A DNA stretch of 64,000 bases from NCBI RefSeq assembly GCF_003634315.1, contig NZ_RBXL01000001.1, forward strand, positions 2,336,501 to 2,400,500. Direction: 5' to 3'. Origin of the DNA: Thiocapsa rosea (GTDB taxonomy: Bacteria; Pseudomonadota; Gammaproteobacteria; Chromatiales; Chromatiaceae). The translations under genes were made by a program, and so were the position numbers. The notes under the pieces are model-generated. The model had not been told where the DNA came from. It worked only from the letters and a program-made list of their open reading frames with translations, and made no database searches. This document shows positions 19,327-28,004 of the stretch, piece after piece (position 1 is the first letter of the stretch; every line of letters begins with the position of its first letter).

Positions 19327-21110
19327 TGCGCGGCCTCCAGCAAACGTTCGGCGTCGTTTATCCGGACCGTTCCTGAGAGGAGTTTGGGTAGGAGGTAGTC
19401 ACGGAACTCGGAGAGTTTGCGGGATTCGCGTTCCAATGAAGCTATCAAGTCTCGCCCCGGCATGGTAAACGACTCAAAAGCCTCAAGTGCATTGGGTGTT
19501 GGGACTAAGGCTCTCGCAGTGGCGAAGTGTTCTGGTCGAACGGCTGGATATGCGCTGCCGTCCGCGTTGCCGATCAGATATTCCACAAACTCAGGCCGTG
19601 TTACCAATTGGTATAGGTAGGACGGGCCAAAGTTGATGGGCGAAAGCACCGCAAACCCGGTACTGACGATACAGTTGTCCATCGGCGAGTGAATGAACAG
19701 AAAGGACCGTCGGTTTGGGCGCACGCAAGACCAGATCGTGTCCCCGTGGCGAACACGACGACGAGCGCGGCTCGGCGCTTCGTCAAAGACAAGCCGTTGT
19801 ATGCAATCGAGGCGTCCAACCGTCACCGAAGCAATATCGATATACTCGATCTCGCCGCTAATCTCGCCTTTCCTGATCGTTCGGTCATTGATTTTGCAGT
19901 AGTCAGCGAGCATGCCCAAGTCCCACCCTTCCGGCACGGGACCAATCTCGGAATCGACGAAGCGGGGAGGCAGCGCGTCGAAGACGGGCTGTGGCATCGA
20001 CGGGAACGAGGTCGCGCCCGCGGCCTTGGCCTTCACCGGCTCGAAGTCCACGAACCAGGCGCGGAAGATCGCCCGCGCCAGCCGCTCCAGCGCCTGGGCC
20101 GTCCGCCGGTTCTGTTCGATCTTGTCGTCGAGCGCGCCGAGGACGCCGGCGATGGCGCGTTGAGCGCTCAAGGATGGCAAGAGAATTGGGATACGCCGAA
20201 TTATTGATTCGTTTAGCGAAGCCATCGTGGTGCCGGCTGCATGTCGGATCATCCACTCTCGGTGTGTGTGTGCCTGTAATTGATATGATATGAATCCTGC
20301 GTCGCAGGACGACGGCAGCCGAAGACGAATGCCATCCGATCCCAGAAACCAACCTCGCTGATCTTCAAGTACCAGCGCGCTGCGATCCACGGCGCCTTTT
20401 CTGCCAAAGACGATATCCCCTGGCTCCAGCAAATATTCAGGCATACTGCGAGTGATAGTTTCATTGACTCTGGGTGTTTTTGGGTGAGTTCGTAATCGAC
20501 CATAACCCACCTCGCCTACCGAGATCACGGGAACACCGTCAGGCGTGTATTGTGCCGCCTTCAGCTTCGTGCCAAATGGACCGGTTTGGATATCGCCGCC
20601 GGTTTCGTTCAATAAATCTCCGACGTGGATTTTCTTCGTTCCCAAGCTCTGCTTCGGGACCTCCGCACGGGAAGCAGAGCTTCCTTGACCGGATTCCCAG
20701 GCAGAGCTTGGGAGTCCGTCGGCACCGTCGGAATTCACGCCCGCGTCAGCCTCCTCGCGCGGAAGCGCGATAGGGCCACCATCGGTCGACTGCAGAACCA
20801 CATACTCGGCCTCGATCTCCTCGCGAAAGGCGGCCGGGATGCGCGCCCAATCGACGATCTGCACCAGGATCGGCAGGTCGCTGTCGGAGAAGGCGCCTGC
20901 GACCTCGTCAAGGTCCGGCTGTCGGCGGCTCAGGTCGTCGGGCTGACGCACGACGAGATCCAGATCGCTGGCGTCGTAATGGTCGCCGTTGACGCGGCTG
21001 CCGTAGGCCCAGACCTCGGCGTGCGGCAGGTAACGGCGCAGGATGTCCTGGACGATCGCCAGGTAACGCGCGGGCAGGTGCAGTGCCGGACGGGCGGTGT
21101 CGCTATTCAT
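19323..21110 (-). CDS. hsdS: MntA-like nucleotidyltransferase fused to type I specificity subunit HsdS
   Basis: 595 residues in three parts. Residues 1-110 are a minimal nucleotidyltransferase: G37-S38, ten residues, then D49-L-D51 (the GSX10DXD motif of MntA antitoxins), with a third acid at D87. Residues 111-158 are a low-complexity linker, largely encoded by a palindromic repeat. Residues 159-595 form an HsdS with two target-recognition domains separated by the conserved helical segment ([10 protein letters not shown]) and ending in another ([12 protein letters not shown]). It overlaps the upstream HepT gene by ATGA. The DNA-specificity subunit therefore carries the antitoxin on the same chain. 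HsdS and MNT are known families; this fusion is the unusual part. Confidence 0.9.
   Translation of the reverse strand: MNSDTARPALHLPARYLAIVQDILRRYLPHAEVWAYGSRVNGDHYDASDLDLVVRQPDDLSRRQPDLDEVAGAFSDSDLPILVQIVDWARIPAAFREEIEAEYVVLQSTDGGPIALPREEADAGVNSDGADGLPSSAWESGQGSSASRAEVPKQSLGTKKIHVGDLLNETGGDIQTGPFGTKLKAAQYTPDGVPVISVGEVGYGRLRTHPKTPRVNETITRSMPEYLLEPGDIVFGRKGAVDRSALVLEDQRGWFLGSDGIRLRLPSSCDAGFISYQLQAHTHREWMIRHAAGTTMASLNESIIRRIPILLPSLSAQRAIAGVLGALDDKIEQNRRTAQALERLARAIFRAWFVDFEPVKAKAAGATSFPSMPQPVFDALPPRFVDSEIGPVPEGWDLGMLADYCKINDRTIRKGEISGEIEYIDIASVTVGRLDCIQRLVFDEAPSRARRRVRHGDTIWSCVRPNRRSFLFIHSPMDNCIVSTGFAVLSPINFGPSYLYQLVTRPEFVEYLIGNADGSAYPAVRPEHFATARALVPTPNALEAFESFTMPGRDLIASLERESRKLSEFRDYLLPKLLSGTVRINDAERLLEAAQ
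20638..20715. repeat. Palindromic repeat encoding the MntA-HsdS linker
   Basis: The outer arms TTCCCAAGCTCTGC (from 20639) and GCAGAGCTTGGGAG (20701-20714) are inverted repeats, and GGAAGCAGAGCTTCC lies between them. It is about 78 bp, a multiple of three, and stays open in the fusion frame, encoding roughly residues 133-158. It resembles REP-type palindromes usually found between genes. Confidence 0.75.
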
Positions 21111-21541
21111 GTCGCATCCTTGCCGAGCTTGGCGTCCAACCGATCCGCCAGCCGCGAGACATCCTCCAGGAAAGCGGGCATCAGCGTCAGTGTCTCCCGC
21201 GCAAAGGCCTCGCCATAGTCGTGGGCGGTGTCGTTGCGATTGTCGCGATACTTAAACCAGCGCTCGACCTCCTCGAGGGTCAGCAGGTCATGTAGGGCGG
21301 CGAGGCGCAGAATGTCCTTAATGGGCGTGGATTCGAGTTTCCGGGCGCCGTGGCCGAACGCCTTCAGGGCCTTCTTGAGAAGTTTGAAAGCGATTTCCTG
21401 CGTCAGCTCATATCCTTTGACGATGGCGTTGCGAAACACCTCCTGCTCGATGCTGTCGGGCTCGGCGCCTTGATACAGCTGCAACGACTGCTGCAGCGTC
21501 TCGATGCAGCGACGCAGATGGTCGAGATTCAGGTAGCGCAT
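21107..21541 (-). CDS. HEPN toxin, HepT type (nucleotidyltransferase-associated)
   Basis: 144 residues, mostly helical. It carries the RX4HXY motif of HepT ribonuclease toxins: R102, H107, Y109 in R-N-D-T-A-H-D-Y. In known HepT/MntA pairs the MNT partner AMPylates the Tyr to silence the toxin. The gene lies 33 bp after hsdM and overlaps the MntA-HsdS gene by four bases. All motif residues are present on both sides of the pair, so both look functional. It also resembles HI0074, the 'substrate-binding' partner of HI0073-type nucleotidyltransferases. Confidence 0.85.
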   Translation of the reverse strand: MRYLNLDHLRRCIETLQQSLQLYQGAEPDSIEQEVFRNAIVKGYELTQEIAFKLLKKALKAFGHGARKLESTPIKDILRLAALHDLLTLEEVERWFKYRDNRNDTAHDYGEAFARETLTLMPAFLEDVSRLADRLDAKLGKDAT

Positions 21542-21574
21542 GGCATTCGCTCCGGTTGGCGCGCGGTCGACCGA

Positions 21575-23266
21575 TCAGCCACGACCTACCCCCTTCAGCC
21601 GCTCGCGCACGACGCCCATCAACCGCTCACCCTCCACGAAGCACGCCTCCAACTCCGCCAGCAGGCGCGGGTATTTTTCCTCGAACGGCTCGCTGTCTTC
21701 TTCCTGCTCTTCGGCACCGACGTAGCGGCCGGGTGTCAGCACGAAGCCGTGCTTGCGGATGGCGTCGATGGTCTCCGCCTTGCAGAAGCCGGGGATGTCG
21801 CGGTAGGTCCAGTCGCCGTGCTCGGCGGCGTCCCACCATGCGGGCGCGGGCTCGCCGCGCCATTGGCCGAAGGCGTAGACGATGCGGCCGATGTCGGAGT
21901 CCGGGCGCGGGTCGCCGAGCCCGTCGGAGAGCAGGGTCTCGCCGCCGTCGCCGCCGGTGAGCACCCGCAGGGTTCGGGTCTGCAGGGTGCCGAGCTTGCG
22001 GGCGTCGATGAAGAGCGTCTCGCCGCGGCGTCCCTCCTTTCGATTGGGGCCGCCATGCTTGAGGTTGCGGCCGGTCTTGTCGCGGGTCAGAAACCAGAGG
22101 CAGGCGGGGATGCCGGTGGTGAGGAAGAGCTGGGCCGGCAGTGCGACGATGGCGTCCACCAGGTCGGCCTCGACGATGCGTTGGCGGATCTCGCCCTCGC
22201 CGCCGGAGCCGGACGAGAGCGAGCCGTTGGCCATGACGAAGCCGGCGACCCCGCCGCCATGACCGTTCGGCGGCGCCAGGTGGTGAATGAAGTGCTGAAT
22301 CCAGGCATAGTTGGCATTGCCTGCGGGCGGCGTGCCGTAGCGCCAGCGCACGTCTTTCTCCAGCAGCTTGCCGGACCAATCGGAGATGTTGAACGGCGGA
22401 TTGGCGAGGATGTAGTCGGCCTTCAGATCCGGGTGCAGGTCGCGCAGGAAGGTGTCCGCGGGCTGAGAGCCCAGGTTGGCCTCGATGCCGCGGATGGCGA
22501 GGTTCATGTGCGCCAGTCGCCAAGTGGTGGGGTTGGACTCCTGGCCGAAGATGGAGATGTCGGTGGTCTGGCCGCCGTGGGCCTCGACGAAGCGCTCGGA
22601 CTGCACGAACATGCCCGCGGAGCCGCAGCAGGGGTCGTAGACGCGGCCCTCGTAGGGCTCGAGCATCTCGACCAGCAGCCGCACGATGCAGCGCGGCGTG
22701 AAGAACTCGCCGCCGAGCTTGCCCTCGGCCTGGGCGAATTTGCCGAGGAAGTATTCGTAGACACGGCCGAGACTGTCGCGGGCCTTGGCGCGATCGCCTT
22801 TGAAGCCGATGTCGGCGATCAGGTCTATCAGGCCCTTGAGCTTTTCGGGCGCGATGCTGCGGCGGGCGTAGTCGCGCGGCAGCTTGCCCTTGAGATTCGG
22901 GTTGTCGCGCTCGACGGCGAGGATGGCGTCGTCGATCAGTGTGGCGATGTCGGGGCGGATGGCCTGGTTCTGCAGGTTCTGCCAACGTGCCTCGGGCGGC
23001 ACCCAGAAGACGCGCTCGGCGGTGTACTCGTCGCGACTCTCCAGCAGGCTTTCCATTTGGGCGCCGGTGATGCCGTCCGCTTCGAGCTCGGCCGCGAGCC
23101 CCTCGCGCCGGGCGGCGAACGCATCTGAGATGTACTTCAGGAACAGCAGGCCCAGCACGACATGCTTGTACTCGGCCGCGTCCACCTGACCGCGCAGCGC
23201 GTCGGCCGACTTCCACAGGGTGTCGGCATAGGCGAGGTCGTTGTTGTTCGAATCCTGACTGGCCAT
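21575..23266 (-). CDS. hsdM: Type I restriction-modification N6-adenine methylase subunit M
   Basis: 563 residues. An N-terminal HsdM helical domain precedes the methylase domain with motif [11 protein letters not shown] (211-220) and catalytic motif IV N-P-P-F (289-292), the signature of N6-adenine methylases. The ATG at 23266 has AGGAG five bases upstream and is clearly better than the earlier Met codons. It starts the hsd part of the operon, 86 bp after the PIN toxin gene, and would protect host DNA at the site read by HsdS. Confidence 0.95.
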   Translation of the reverse strand: MASQDSNNNDLAYADTLWKSADALRGQVDAAEYKHVVLGLLFLKYISDAFAARREGLAAELEADGITGAQMESLLESRDEYTAERVFWVPPEARWQNLQNQAIRPDIATLIDDAILAVERDNPNLKGKLPRDYARRSIAPEKLKGLIDLIADIGFKGDRAKARDSLGRVYEYFLGKFAQAEGKLGGEFFTPRCIVRLLVEMLEPYEGRVYDPCCGSAGMFVQSERFVEAHGGQTTDISIFGQESNPTTWRLAHMNLAIRGIEANLGSQPADTFLRDLHPDLKADYILANPPFNISDWSGKLLEKDVRWRYGTPPAGNANYAWIQHFIHHLAPPNGHGGGVAGFVMANGSLSSGSGGEGEIRQRIVEADLVDAIVALPAQLFLTTGIPACLWFLTRDKTGRNLKHGGPNRKEGRRGETLFIDARKLGTLQTRTLRVLTGGDGGETLLSDGLGDPRPDSDIGRIVYAFGQWRGEPAPAWWDAAEHGDWTYRDIPGFCKAETIDAIRKHGFVLTPGRYVGAEEQEEDSEPFEEKYPRLLAELEACFVEGERLMGVVRERLKGVGRG

Positions 23267-23352
23267 CGAGGCTCCTGTTTGCATCATGCTGTCGGGTCGT
23301 CGGCCGAGACGGCTGTCTTCGGCATGCCCCTCGCATTCCTCACGGGTTCCGT

Positions 23353-23793
23353 TCACGGCACCCTTGAAGACGGCTCGGAGCCGGGAACCACAATTTGAGT
23401 GCCCACGCCCAAGCGTTGCGCGCGTCGCGCAAACCGACGGTCATCAAAGGTATAGAGCGCCTCGCAGTGACGGCTGCCGGCAAGATGCAGCGCATCGGCG
23501 AAATCCAGACCCTGTTCGAGAAGCTCCAGCGCGGCCGCGATCCGGTCGACCTCCTCCACGTTGACGTTCGGCAGCCCCAGCAGGTGCGTTATGACCTGAA
23601 TCACCTGTGCCGTGTCGAAGCGGTAGAAGGCGCGCAGCACCCATTCGAGTTCCAAAACGACGGTGAGCGGGACGAAGAGGCTGAGGCTCGTGGTGAAAAC
23701 TTCGTAGGCGATCGGGCGTTGTTTGGCCGCCTCCGGGTCGCCGGGGTCATCGACATAGAAGCGGGCCAGGATGTTCGTATCAAGAGCGATCAT
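23353..23793 (-). CDS. vapC: PIN-domain toxin, VapC family
   Basis: 146 residues. The PIN acidic residues are present: D5 in A-L-D-T-N-I-L, a Glu at 48/50, D100 in F-A-D-A-L-H and D117/118. VapC toxins are Mg-dependent ribonucleases cutting tRNA or rRNA. ATG at 23793 gives the canonical N-terminus and overlaps the antitoxin gene by 14 bases, so translation is coupled. It directly precedes hsdM on the same strand. Confidence 0.85.
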   Translation of the reverse strand: MIALDTNILARFYVDDPGDPEAAKQRPIAYEVFTTSLSLFVPLTVVLELEWVLRAFYRFDTAQVIQVITHLLGLPNVNVEEVDRIAAALELLEQGLDFADALHLAGSRHCEALYTFDDRRFARRAQRLGVGTQIVVPGSEPSSRVP

Positions 23794-24040
23794 CGCGCTC
23801 GTCCCGCATCGCGGTCGCCACATCGAAGTCCGACAGGTCGCGCACTCCGGGCCGGTCGCACCTCAGCAGCCCGAAGCCGTCCTCGGGTCGCGTCTGCTTG
23901 ATGGTGCGGAGAATCCGGACCCGGATGCTGTCGCCTTCGAGCTCGAAATCCAGTTTGCTGCCGGGTGCGATTCCGAGCCGCTGGCGGATCGCGGCGGGGA
24001 TGACCACCTGGCCCTTGTCCGATACGGTCACGGTCGACAT
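23780..24040 (-). CDS. vapB: AbrB/MazE-type antitoxin of the VapC pair
   Basis: 86 residues from ATG 24040 (an in-frame ATG at 24061 would add seven residues; neither has a strong ribosome-binding site). The N-terminal swapped-hairpin DNA-binding domain is clear: T-V-S-D-K-G-Q-V-V-I-P-A-A-I-R. The polar, acidic C-terminus would wrap the VapC active site. It probably represses its own promoter in the ~100 bp upstream. Confidence 0.85.
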   Translation of the reverse strand: MSTVTVSDKGQVVIPAAIRQRLGIAPGSKLDFELEGDSIRVRILRTIKQTRPEDGFGLLRCDRPGVRDLSDFDVATAMRDERDDRS

Positions 24041-24166
24041 CGTGTGTTCTGGCTCTTGCATGGTAAGAGGCGAGAGTTTACGCCAGCCGCGTTCCGATGC
24101 AAACGGGGCCGGGTTTGCCGTGTCTCCGCATAAGCGTGGTACGGCCGGTCGCGTCGGTCTTTTCTT

Positions 24167-24506
24167 CTATGCGGTTGGCGCCCAGAGATCGCTGAGGTTG
24201 ATGGCCACCGCATCGAAGGGTGCGACCGAGACCGAGTCAGCACCGGCAAAACGGCTGATCTTTCTCCAGGCTCCGTCTTCCAGGGCGTAGGCTTCCAAGG
24301 TGTGTGCCAAGGGATCGACCAACCAGGCGTAGGACACGCCGAACCCCGCGTAGATCGGCATCTTGAGGTTTCTGTCCTTGCTTTCGGTGGACGGGGATAG
24401 GACCTCGCAGATCCAATCCGGCACGACTTCGATGCGATGGACGGGGATGGTTGAGCATGCGCTCGCGCCTCCAGCTGGCCAGATCCGGCACATCGACCTA
24501 GCGAGT
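24167..24506 (-). pseudogene. Uma2-family nuclease, N-truncated and frameshifted
   Basis: Two minus-strand frames together give the C-terminal two thirds of a Uma2 (DUF820) protein: V-P-D-L-A-S-W-R-R-E-R-M in one frame, then V-P-D-W-I-C-E-V-L-S-P-S-T and A-W-L-V-D-P in another, with the switch at about 24430-24450. In intact family members these motifs are continuous, and a domain upstream of V-P-D-L is missing. Uma2 proteins have a PD-(D/E)xK nuclease fold and unknown role. An intact relative lies at 24943-25431. Confidence 0.8.
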
Positions 24507-24830
24507 GCTCCCCGCGGGTTTTCCGCATTATCGGAGAAGTCCGTGTGTCATTTTACGCCGATCGGGACAACGCGATGCCGGGGATTCCGAAAACATGCGA
24601 GGCGCGAGGCCGCCCGAATATCGGGATTCGCCGAGATAACCTTGTCGATCTGCAGAGGCAAGCGATTGAAATGGTTTGATAGCCCGTCGTTATGCTGCTC
24701 AAATCGCGTCTACGAGTGCTCTGCGGGGTTTTCGCATGGATCCAGTCTGGTTTGGATCAACAGGCGTTTGGAGCGGACGCGATTCGAGGGTGTCGAATGC
24801 TTGGGTGAGGCGTGCGATGTTCGGGTGTTG
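24507..24830. other. Intergenic stretch with no gene seen
   Basis: No frame here has convincing protein character. Two short similar stretches (around 24500 and 24713, both containing CGAGTGCTC followed by a GGGTTTTC-like run) may be remnants of a duplicated sequence. The region ends at a dispersed A-type repeat. Confidence 0.5.
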
Positions 24831-24918
24831 TTTAAACCGCGCTGTCTCCGGCGGTCGTCAAATCCGCCGGGGCCGATCCCATCCAAAAACATCGCATACC
24901 GCACCGGGCGCGGTTTAA
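24831..24918 (+). repeat. Single A unit of the TTAAACCGCG repeat
   Basis: A-type unit bounded by TTTAAACCGC and CGCGGTTTAA, with the internal hairpin core TCCGGCGG...CCGCCGGG. It lies 24 bp upstream of the intact Uma2 gene, with no B partner. Confidence 0.9.
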
Positions 24919-24942
24919 TGCGGGAATGCTTGGGGGGTATCG

Positions 24943-25431
24943 ATGGATCTGCAACAGCTTGTGCTGCGGTCGGATGAGCTCGGGGTGCGGCTGGAGGTCG
25001 TCAATGGGCTGGCGATCTGGGAGGCGCAGCCGTTGTATCGGCATCAGAAGCATGTCGAGCGGATCGCCGCTTCGATCGGACGGTTGGAGTGCGGTGATTG
25101 CGACTGCGTTCACGCGCTGGATGTTTACATCCAGTTCCCGAACGGGTTGAAGCGACCCGACATCTCCATCTTCTGTCGTGAGCCCAGCGAGGCGGAGCAG
25201 GACAGCGTCTTGACGATGGTGCCCGAGGCGGTCGTCGAGGTCGTGAGCAAGGGATACGAGGCGAAAGACCTGGAGATCGGCCCGCCTTTTTATCTCTCTC
25301 AGGGCGTCAAGGATGTGCTGGTGTTCGACCCACAGACCCTTTTGGTGCTGCACGTTTGCCAGGGTCAAGCGCGCCGTCTCGTTTCGCCCGTCGTCGTTGA
25401 TCTAGCGTGCGGGTGCAGCGTCATTATCTGA
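24943..25431 (+). CDS. Uma2-family (DUF820) putative nuclease
   Basis: 162 residues. The family's motifs are present: R-P-D-I-S-I-F-C, V-V-E-V-V-S-K-G-Y-E-A-K-D and D-V-L-V-F-D-P, corresponding to the PD-(D/E)xK-like core (D, E, K). Start is an ATG behind a G-rich stretch. It is flanked on both sides by A-type repeats. Uma2 proteins are abundant in cyanobacteria and Chromatiaceae, often in multiple copies near mobile elements; their role is unknown. Confidence 0.8.
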   Translation: MDLQQLVLRSDELGVRLEVVNGLAIWEAQPLYRHQKHVERIAASIGRLECGDCDCVHALDVYIQFPNGLKRPDISIFCREPSEAEQDSVLTMVPEAVVEVVSKGYEAKDLEIGPPFYLSQGVKDVLVFDPQTLLVLHVCQGQARRLVSPVVVDLACGCSVII

Positions 25432-25449
25432 CGATCTGACCCGTGCCCG

Positions 25450-25522
25450 CTCCCGCGGTCGTCAAATCTGCCGGGGCCGATCCCACCCAAAAACGTCGCA
25501 TACTGCGTGGGGCGCGGTTTTA
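25450..25522 (+). repeat. Degenerate A unit of the TTAAACCGCG repeat
   Basis: Matches the A unit from the GCGGTCGTCAAAT core to the closing GCGCGGTTTTAA, but the left TTAAACCGCG end is lost. It lies about 20 bp after the Uma2 stop. Confidence 0.75.
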
Positions 25523-25560
25523 ACTCGGCGGGATACGTTGCATGTCCCGCCGGGCGCGGG

Positions 25561-25758
25561 TCAGCCGAGACTGCGCAGGACGTCGGCCTCGATCTGTCGC
25601 GCATAGGGGCCGAACCGTTTTTGCTGCTCGGTTTCCCACTGCAACTCGGCCCACGTCTGCATCCGTAGCTCAGGCTCCGGCCGGCAGTCCGGGCGGAGAC
25701 GCCCCGTCGAACGGGGTCGGGCATCACGATAGTCTCGATCGAGATCGGTGTCGTACAT
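25561..25758 (-). CDS. Small uncharacterised polar protein (65 aa)
   Basis: 65 residues from ATG 25758, with GAGG eight bases upstream. Rich in Asp/Arg at the start (Y-D-T-D-L-D-R-D-Y) and with an amphipathic C-terminal helix (W-A-E-L-Q-W-E-T-E-Q-Q). Codon use is like its neighbours. I recognise no family. The Uma2 gene converges on it from the left. Confidence 0.55.
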   Translation of the reverse strand: MYDTDLDRDYRDARPRSTGRLRPDCRPEPELRMQTWAELQWETEQQKRFGPYARQIEADVLRSLG

Positions 25759-26071
25759 GGCTGGATCCTCGGTGCTTCTGGGTGAAAACGGTCGAAGTCG
25801 CGGATCCTGAGGCAAAGACTGCACCAAAATCCTACAACGCCTGTCATCTTTCGGAAACCTTGAGTCCATTCATCGGGAAATTCAATCCCGAGCGACGGTG
25901 TCGCCATCGGAGTTGTGCTTCGGGATCAATCGGATCGCGACCGGGTCTTGCGCGTCAGCCAGGCTCATTGCCATGCGGACGGTTCGGTCGGTCAGGCAGC
26001 GGCTCGGGGCCTGAGGCGGCCCCGAAATGGTGCGGTCCTCGACCCGAAGCGGGTCGAGGGTCCTGTCGATG
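25759..26071. other. Intergenic stretch, one hairpin, no gene seen
   Basis: About 310 bp between a small minus-strand gene and the end of the cyclophilin gene. Apart from the hairpin at 26037-26059, I see only short weak frames. A 30-codon minus frame ending at 25882 is too short to accept. Confidence 0.5.
26037..26059 (-). terminator. Stem-loop after the cyclophilin gene
   Basis: Perfect 9-bp stem CCTCGACCC/GGGTCGAGG with a five-base loop, 13 bp beyond the cyclophilin stop on the minus strand. No U-run follows. Confidence 0.5.
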
Positions 26072-26650
26072 TCAGAGTGCGCGGCAATCGGCGAGGACGA
26101 CCTCGGTCTTGGTTCCGCCGGAGCGCGAGCCTTGAGCCTCCATCGCCTTGACGACATCCATGCCCTCGACGACCTTGCCGAACACCACATGCTTGCCGTC
26201 CAGCCAGGGTGTCGCGTCGACCGTGATGAAGAACTGCGAACCGTTGGTGTTGGGGCCGGCGTTCGCCATCGAGAGCATGCCGGCCTCGGTGTGCTTCAGC
26301 TCGAAGTTCTCGTCGGCGAACTTCTCCCCGTAGATGGACTCGCCGCCGGTGCCGTTGCCGCGGGTAAAGTCGCCGCCCTGAATCATGAAGCCCGGGATGA
26401 TGCGATGGAAAGGACTTCCGGCATAGGCGAGCGGCTTGCCGCTCTTGCCCATGCCCTTCTCGCCGGTGCAGAGTGCGCGGAAGTTTTCGGCCGTCTTCGG
26501 GACCACGTCGGCGAACAGCTCGATCGTGATGGTGCCGGCGGGCTCGCCACCGATCGTCACGTCCAACGCGACCTTGGGGTTGTCAGCAAGAGCGGGTGTC
26601 GTCATAGCAGCTAAGAGTACCGTGGTGAGATAGATGGATGGTTTTGACAT
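26072..26650 (-). CDS. Exported peptidyl-prolyl cis-trans isomerase (cyclophilin)
   Basis: 192 residues with a signal peptide (about 1-22, ending T-P-A-L-A-D). The cyclophilin core is complete: [32 protein letters not shown] and a [10 protein letters not shown] stretch that carries the cyclosporin-contact Trp. It contains the C-T-G-E-K-G-M-G insertion typical of the larger CypA-type enzymes rather than short bacterial PpiB. It would speed proline isomerisation of periplasmic proteins. ATG at 26650 has AGGA eight bases upstream. Confidence 0.9.
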   Translation of the reverse strand: MSKPSIYLTTVLLAAMTTPALADNPKVALDVTIGGEPAGTITIELFADVVPKTAENFRALCTGEKGMGKSGKPLAYAGSPFHRIIPGFMIQGGDFTRGNGTGGESIYGEKFADENFELKHTEAGMLSMANAGPNTNGSQFFITVDATPWLDGKHVVFGKVVEGMDVVKAMEAQGSRSGGTKTEVVLADCRAL

Positions 26651-26717
26651 GGTCAATTCCTGTCGTGGTGTGGAACGTTGCGAGTGATCGTCGGAAAAAA
26701 AGGCCAGGGGCCGCGAA

Positions 26718-27338
26718 TTATGCGACCGGCGGCTCGGTTTCGCTCCCGATGACCCCGTCCGGGGGAGGACGTCGCGCGACCAACGCATCGGGCAGCTCTC
26801 CGCGTCCGGCTTGGTAGAGCGCGCCGGACTCAAGCATGACGGTGACCATCACCGCAAGCAACAGCGGAACCACGCCGATGCGCGCCCAGATGGCGCTGGC
26901 CATGTCCTGCGACTCGATCTTGTGCCGCTCCATCTCCTGCATCGCCGGGGGCAGGGTCTTGAGCTGCTCCGCGATCTCGGTCTCGTCCGGCTTGCCGAGC
27001 AGGGCGAGGCTCAGGATCGCGGCGCACACAAGGTACGCGATCAGGATCAGCCGATAGCGACTTGCAGCCAACCGCCAATGCGTTGCGGCAAACCAGCTCG
27101 CGTCCTTGCCGGGTCGCCGGGACTTCATCCAGGTCACGCCGATCAGCACCAAAGACAGGGCGAGCGGGATCGAGACCGCCAGCCACTTGTAGCGCCCGAT
27201 CATCGAATCCGGCTCCGCCATCGAACCCGCGAGCAGTGCCACCCCGATCAGGAGGTTGAAGACGATCAGGTTGACCATCGCCAGCTCATGCGGCGTCCTG
27301 GCCTTGCGGCGGGTTGTGTCGTCGACCGGGAAGAACAT
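26718..27338 (-). CDS. Uncharacterised membrane protein, four TM segments
   Basis: 206 residues from ATG 27338 (an earlier ATG at 27398 is possible; neither has a clear ribosome-binding site). Four hydrophobic segments: [12 protein letters not shown] near residue 25, one near 55, one near 95 and one near 155, with a polar loop rich in Glu/Lys between the last two. No recognised domain. It is divergent from the TerB-like gene and lies just upstream of the cyclophilin gene on the same strand (67-bp gap). Confidence 0.65.
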   Translation of the reverse strand: MFFPVDDTTRRKARTPHELAMVNLIVFNLLIGVALLAGSMAEPDSMIGRYKWLAVSIPLALSLVLIGVTWMKSRRPGKDASWFAATHWRLAASRYRLILIAYLVCAAILSLALLGKPDETEIAEQLKTLPPAMQEMERHKIESQDMASAIWARIGVVPLLLAVMVTVMLESGALYQAGRGELPDALVARRPPPDGVIGSETEPPVA

Positions 27339-27550
27339 GTCTGTCGTGTCCGTAGATGTCGATCGGAACGTCCGATCCGGGTCGCGCGAACAGCACACCC
27401 GGAGCCTGCATCATTTTGGAGCCTCTGCTCTCGGAAACGCAAACCCGACGCCCGACATGGCTCCGGCCCCGGGCGCGGCGGTCTGCTCGGGTTTGTGCGA
27501 TCATCGCTCGACCGCCACGACAACGAAATCACCGAGGAGCCGAGACGAGG

Positions 27551-27967
27551 ATGCCCGAGACCACCCCCTACGCGAACAACAGCGCCGAGGCTATGCTGCG
27601 CGTCATCTCACTCTTCATCGTCAGCGATGGCGAGGTGAAGGACGAGGAGATGGAGATGCTCGAGCAGCTCGGCGTGTTCGAGCGCTTCGGCGTCGATCGC
27701 GATGACTTCGCCAGGATCTTCGATGGTTACTGCGACGATCTCATCGCCCATGCAGGCACGGCACGCTTCATCGGGCTCGCCGACCCGGATTGGGTCGATA
27801 CCATATTGGCGCCGGTCACGGACCGCGTCGCGCGTCGAACCTTGGCGCGGATACTCCTGCTGCTGGCGCGCTCGGATGGATTCTTCTCCGATGCCGAGCT
27901 CGTGATCTACCGCCAAATGCTCGACCGTTGGGAGATCGACATCGACTCGCTCGCCGAGCCGGACTGA
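27551..27967 (+). CDS. TerB-like protein
   Basis: 138 residues, all-helical, with the acidic metal-binding pattern of the TerB/DjlA N-terminal fold (S-D-G-E-V-K-D-E-E and, in the second half, S-D-G-F-F-S-D-A-E-L). TerB-like domains are linked to tellurite resistance and membrane stress, but stand-alone copies are mostly uncharacterised. The HerA-like gene starts 37 bp later on the same strand, so the two may be an operon. Confidence 0.7.
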   Translation: MPETTPYANNSAEAMLRVISLFIVSDGEVKDEEMEMLEQLGVFERFGVDRDDFARIFDGYCDDLIAHAGTARFIGLADPDWVDTILAPVTDRVARRTLARILLLLARSDGFFSDAELVIYRQMLDRWEIDIDSLAEPD

Positions 27968-28004
27968 GCGGCGGCCGCTATTCGCCAAAAACGGAGTGCT
28001 TCTC

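Noticed and set aside
21350-23128. 592-codon plus-strand frame opposite hsdM
   Set aside because: Antisense shadow; hsdM carries the methylase motifs in the other strand.
25882-25974. 30-codon minus-strand frame
   Set aside because: Too short, no ribosome-binding site, no recognisable domain.
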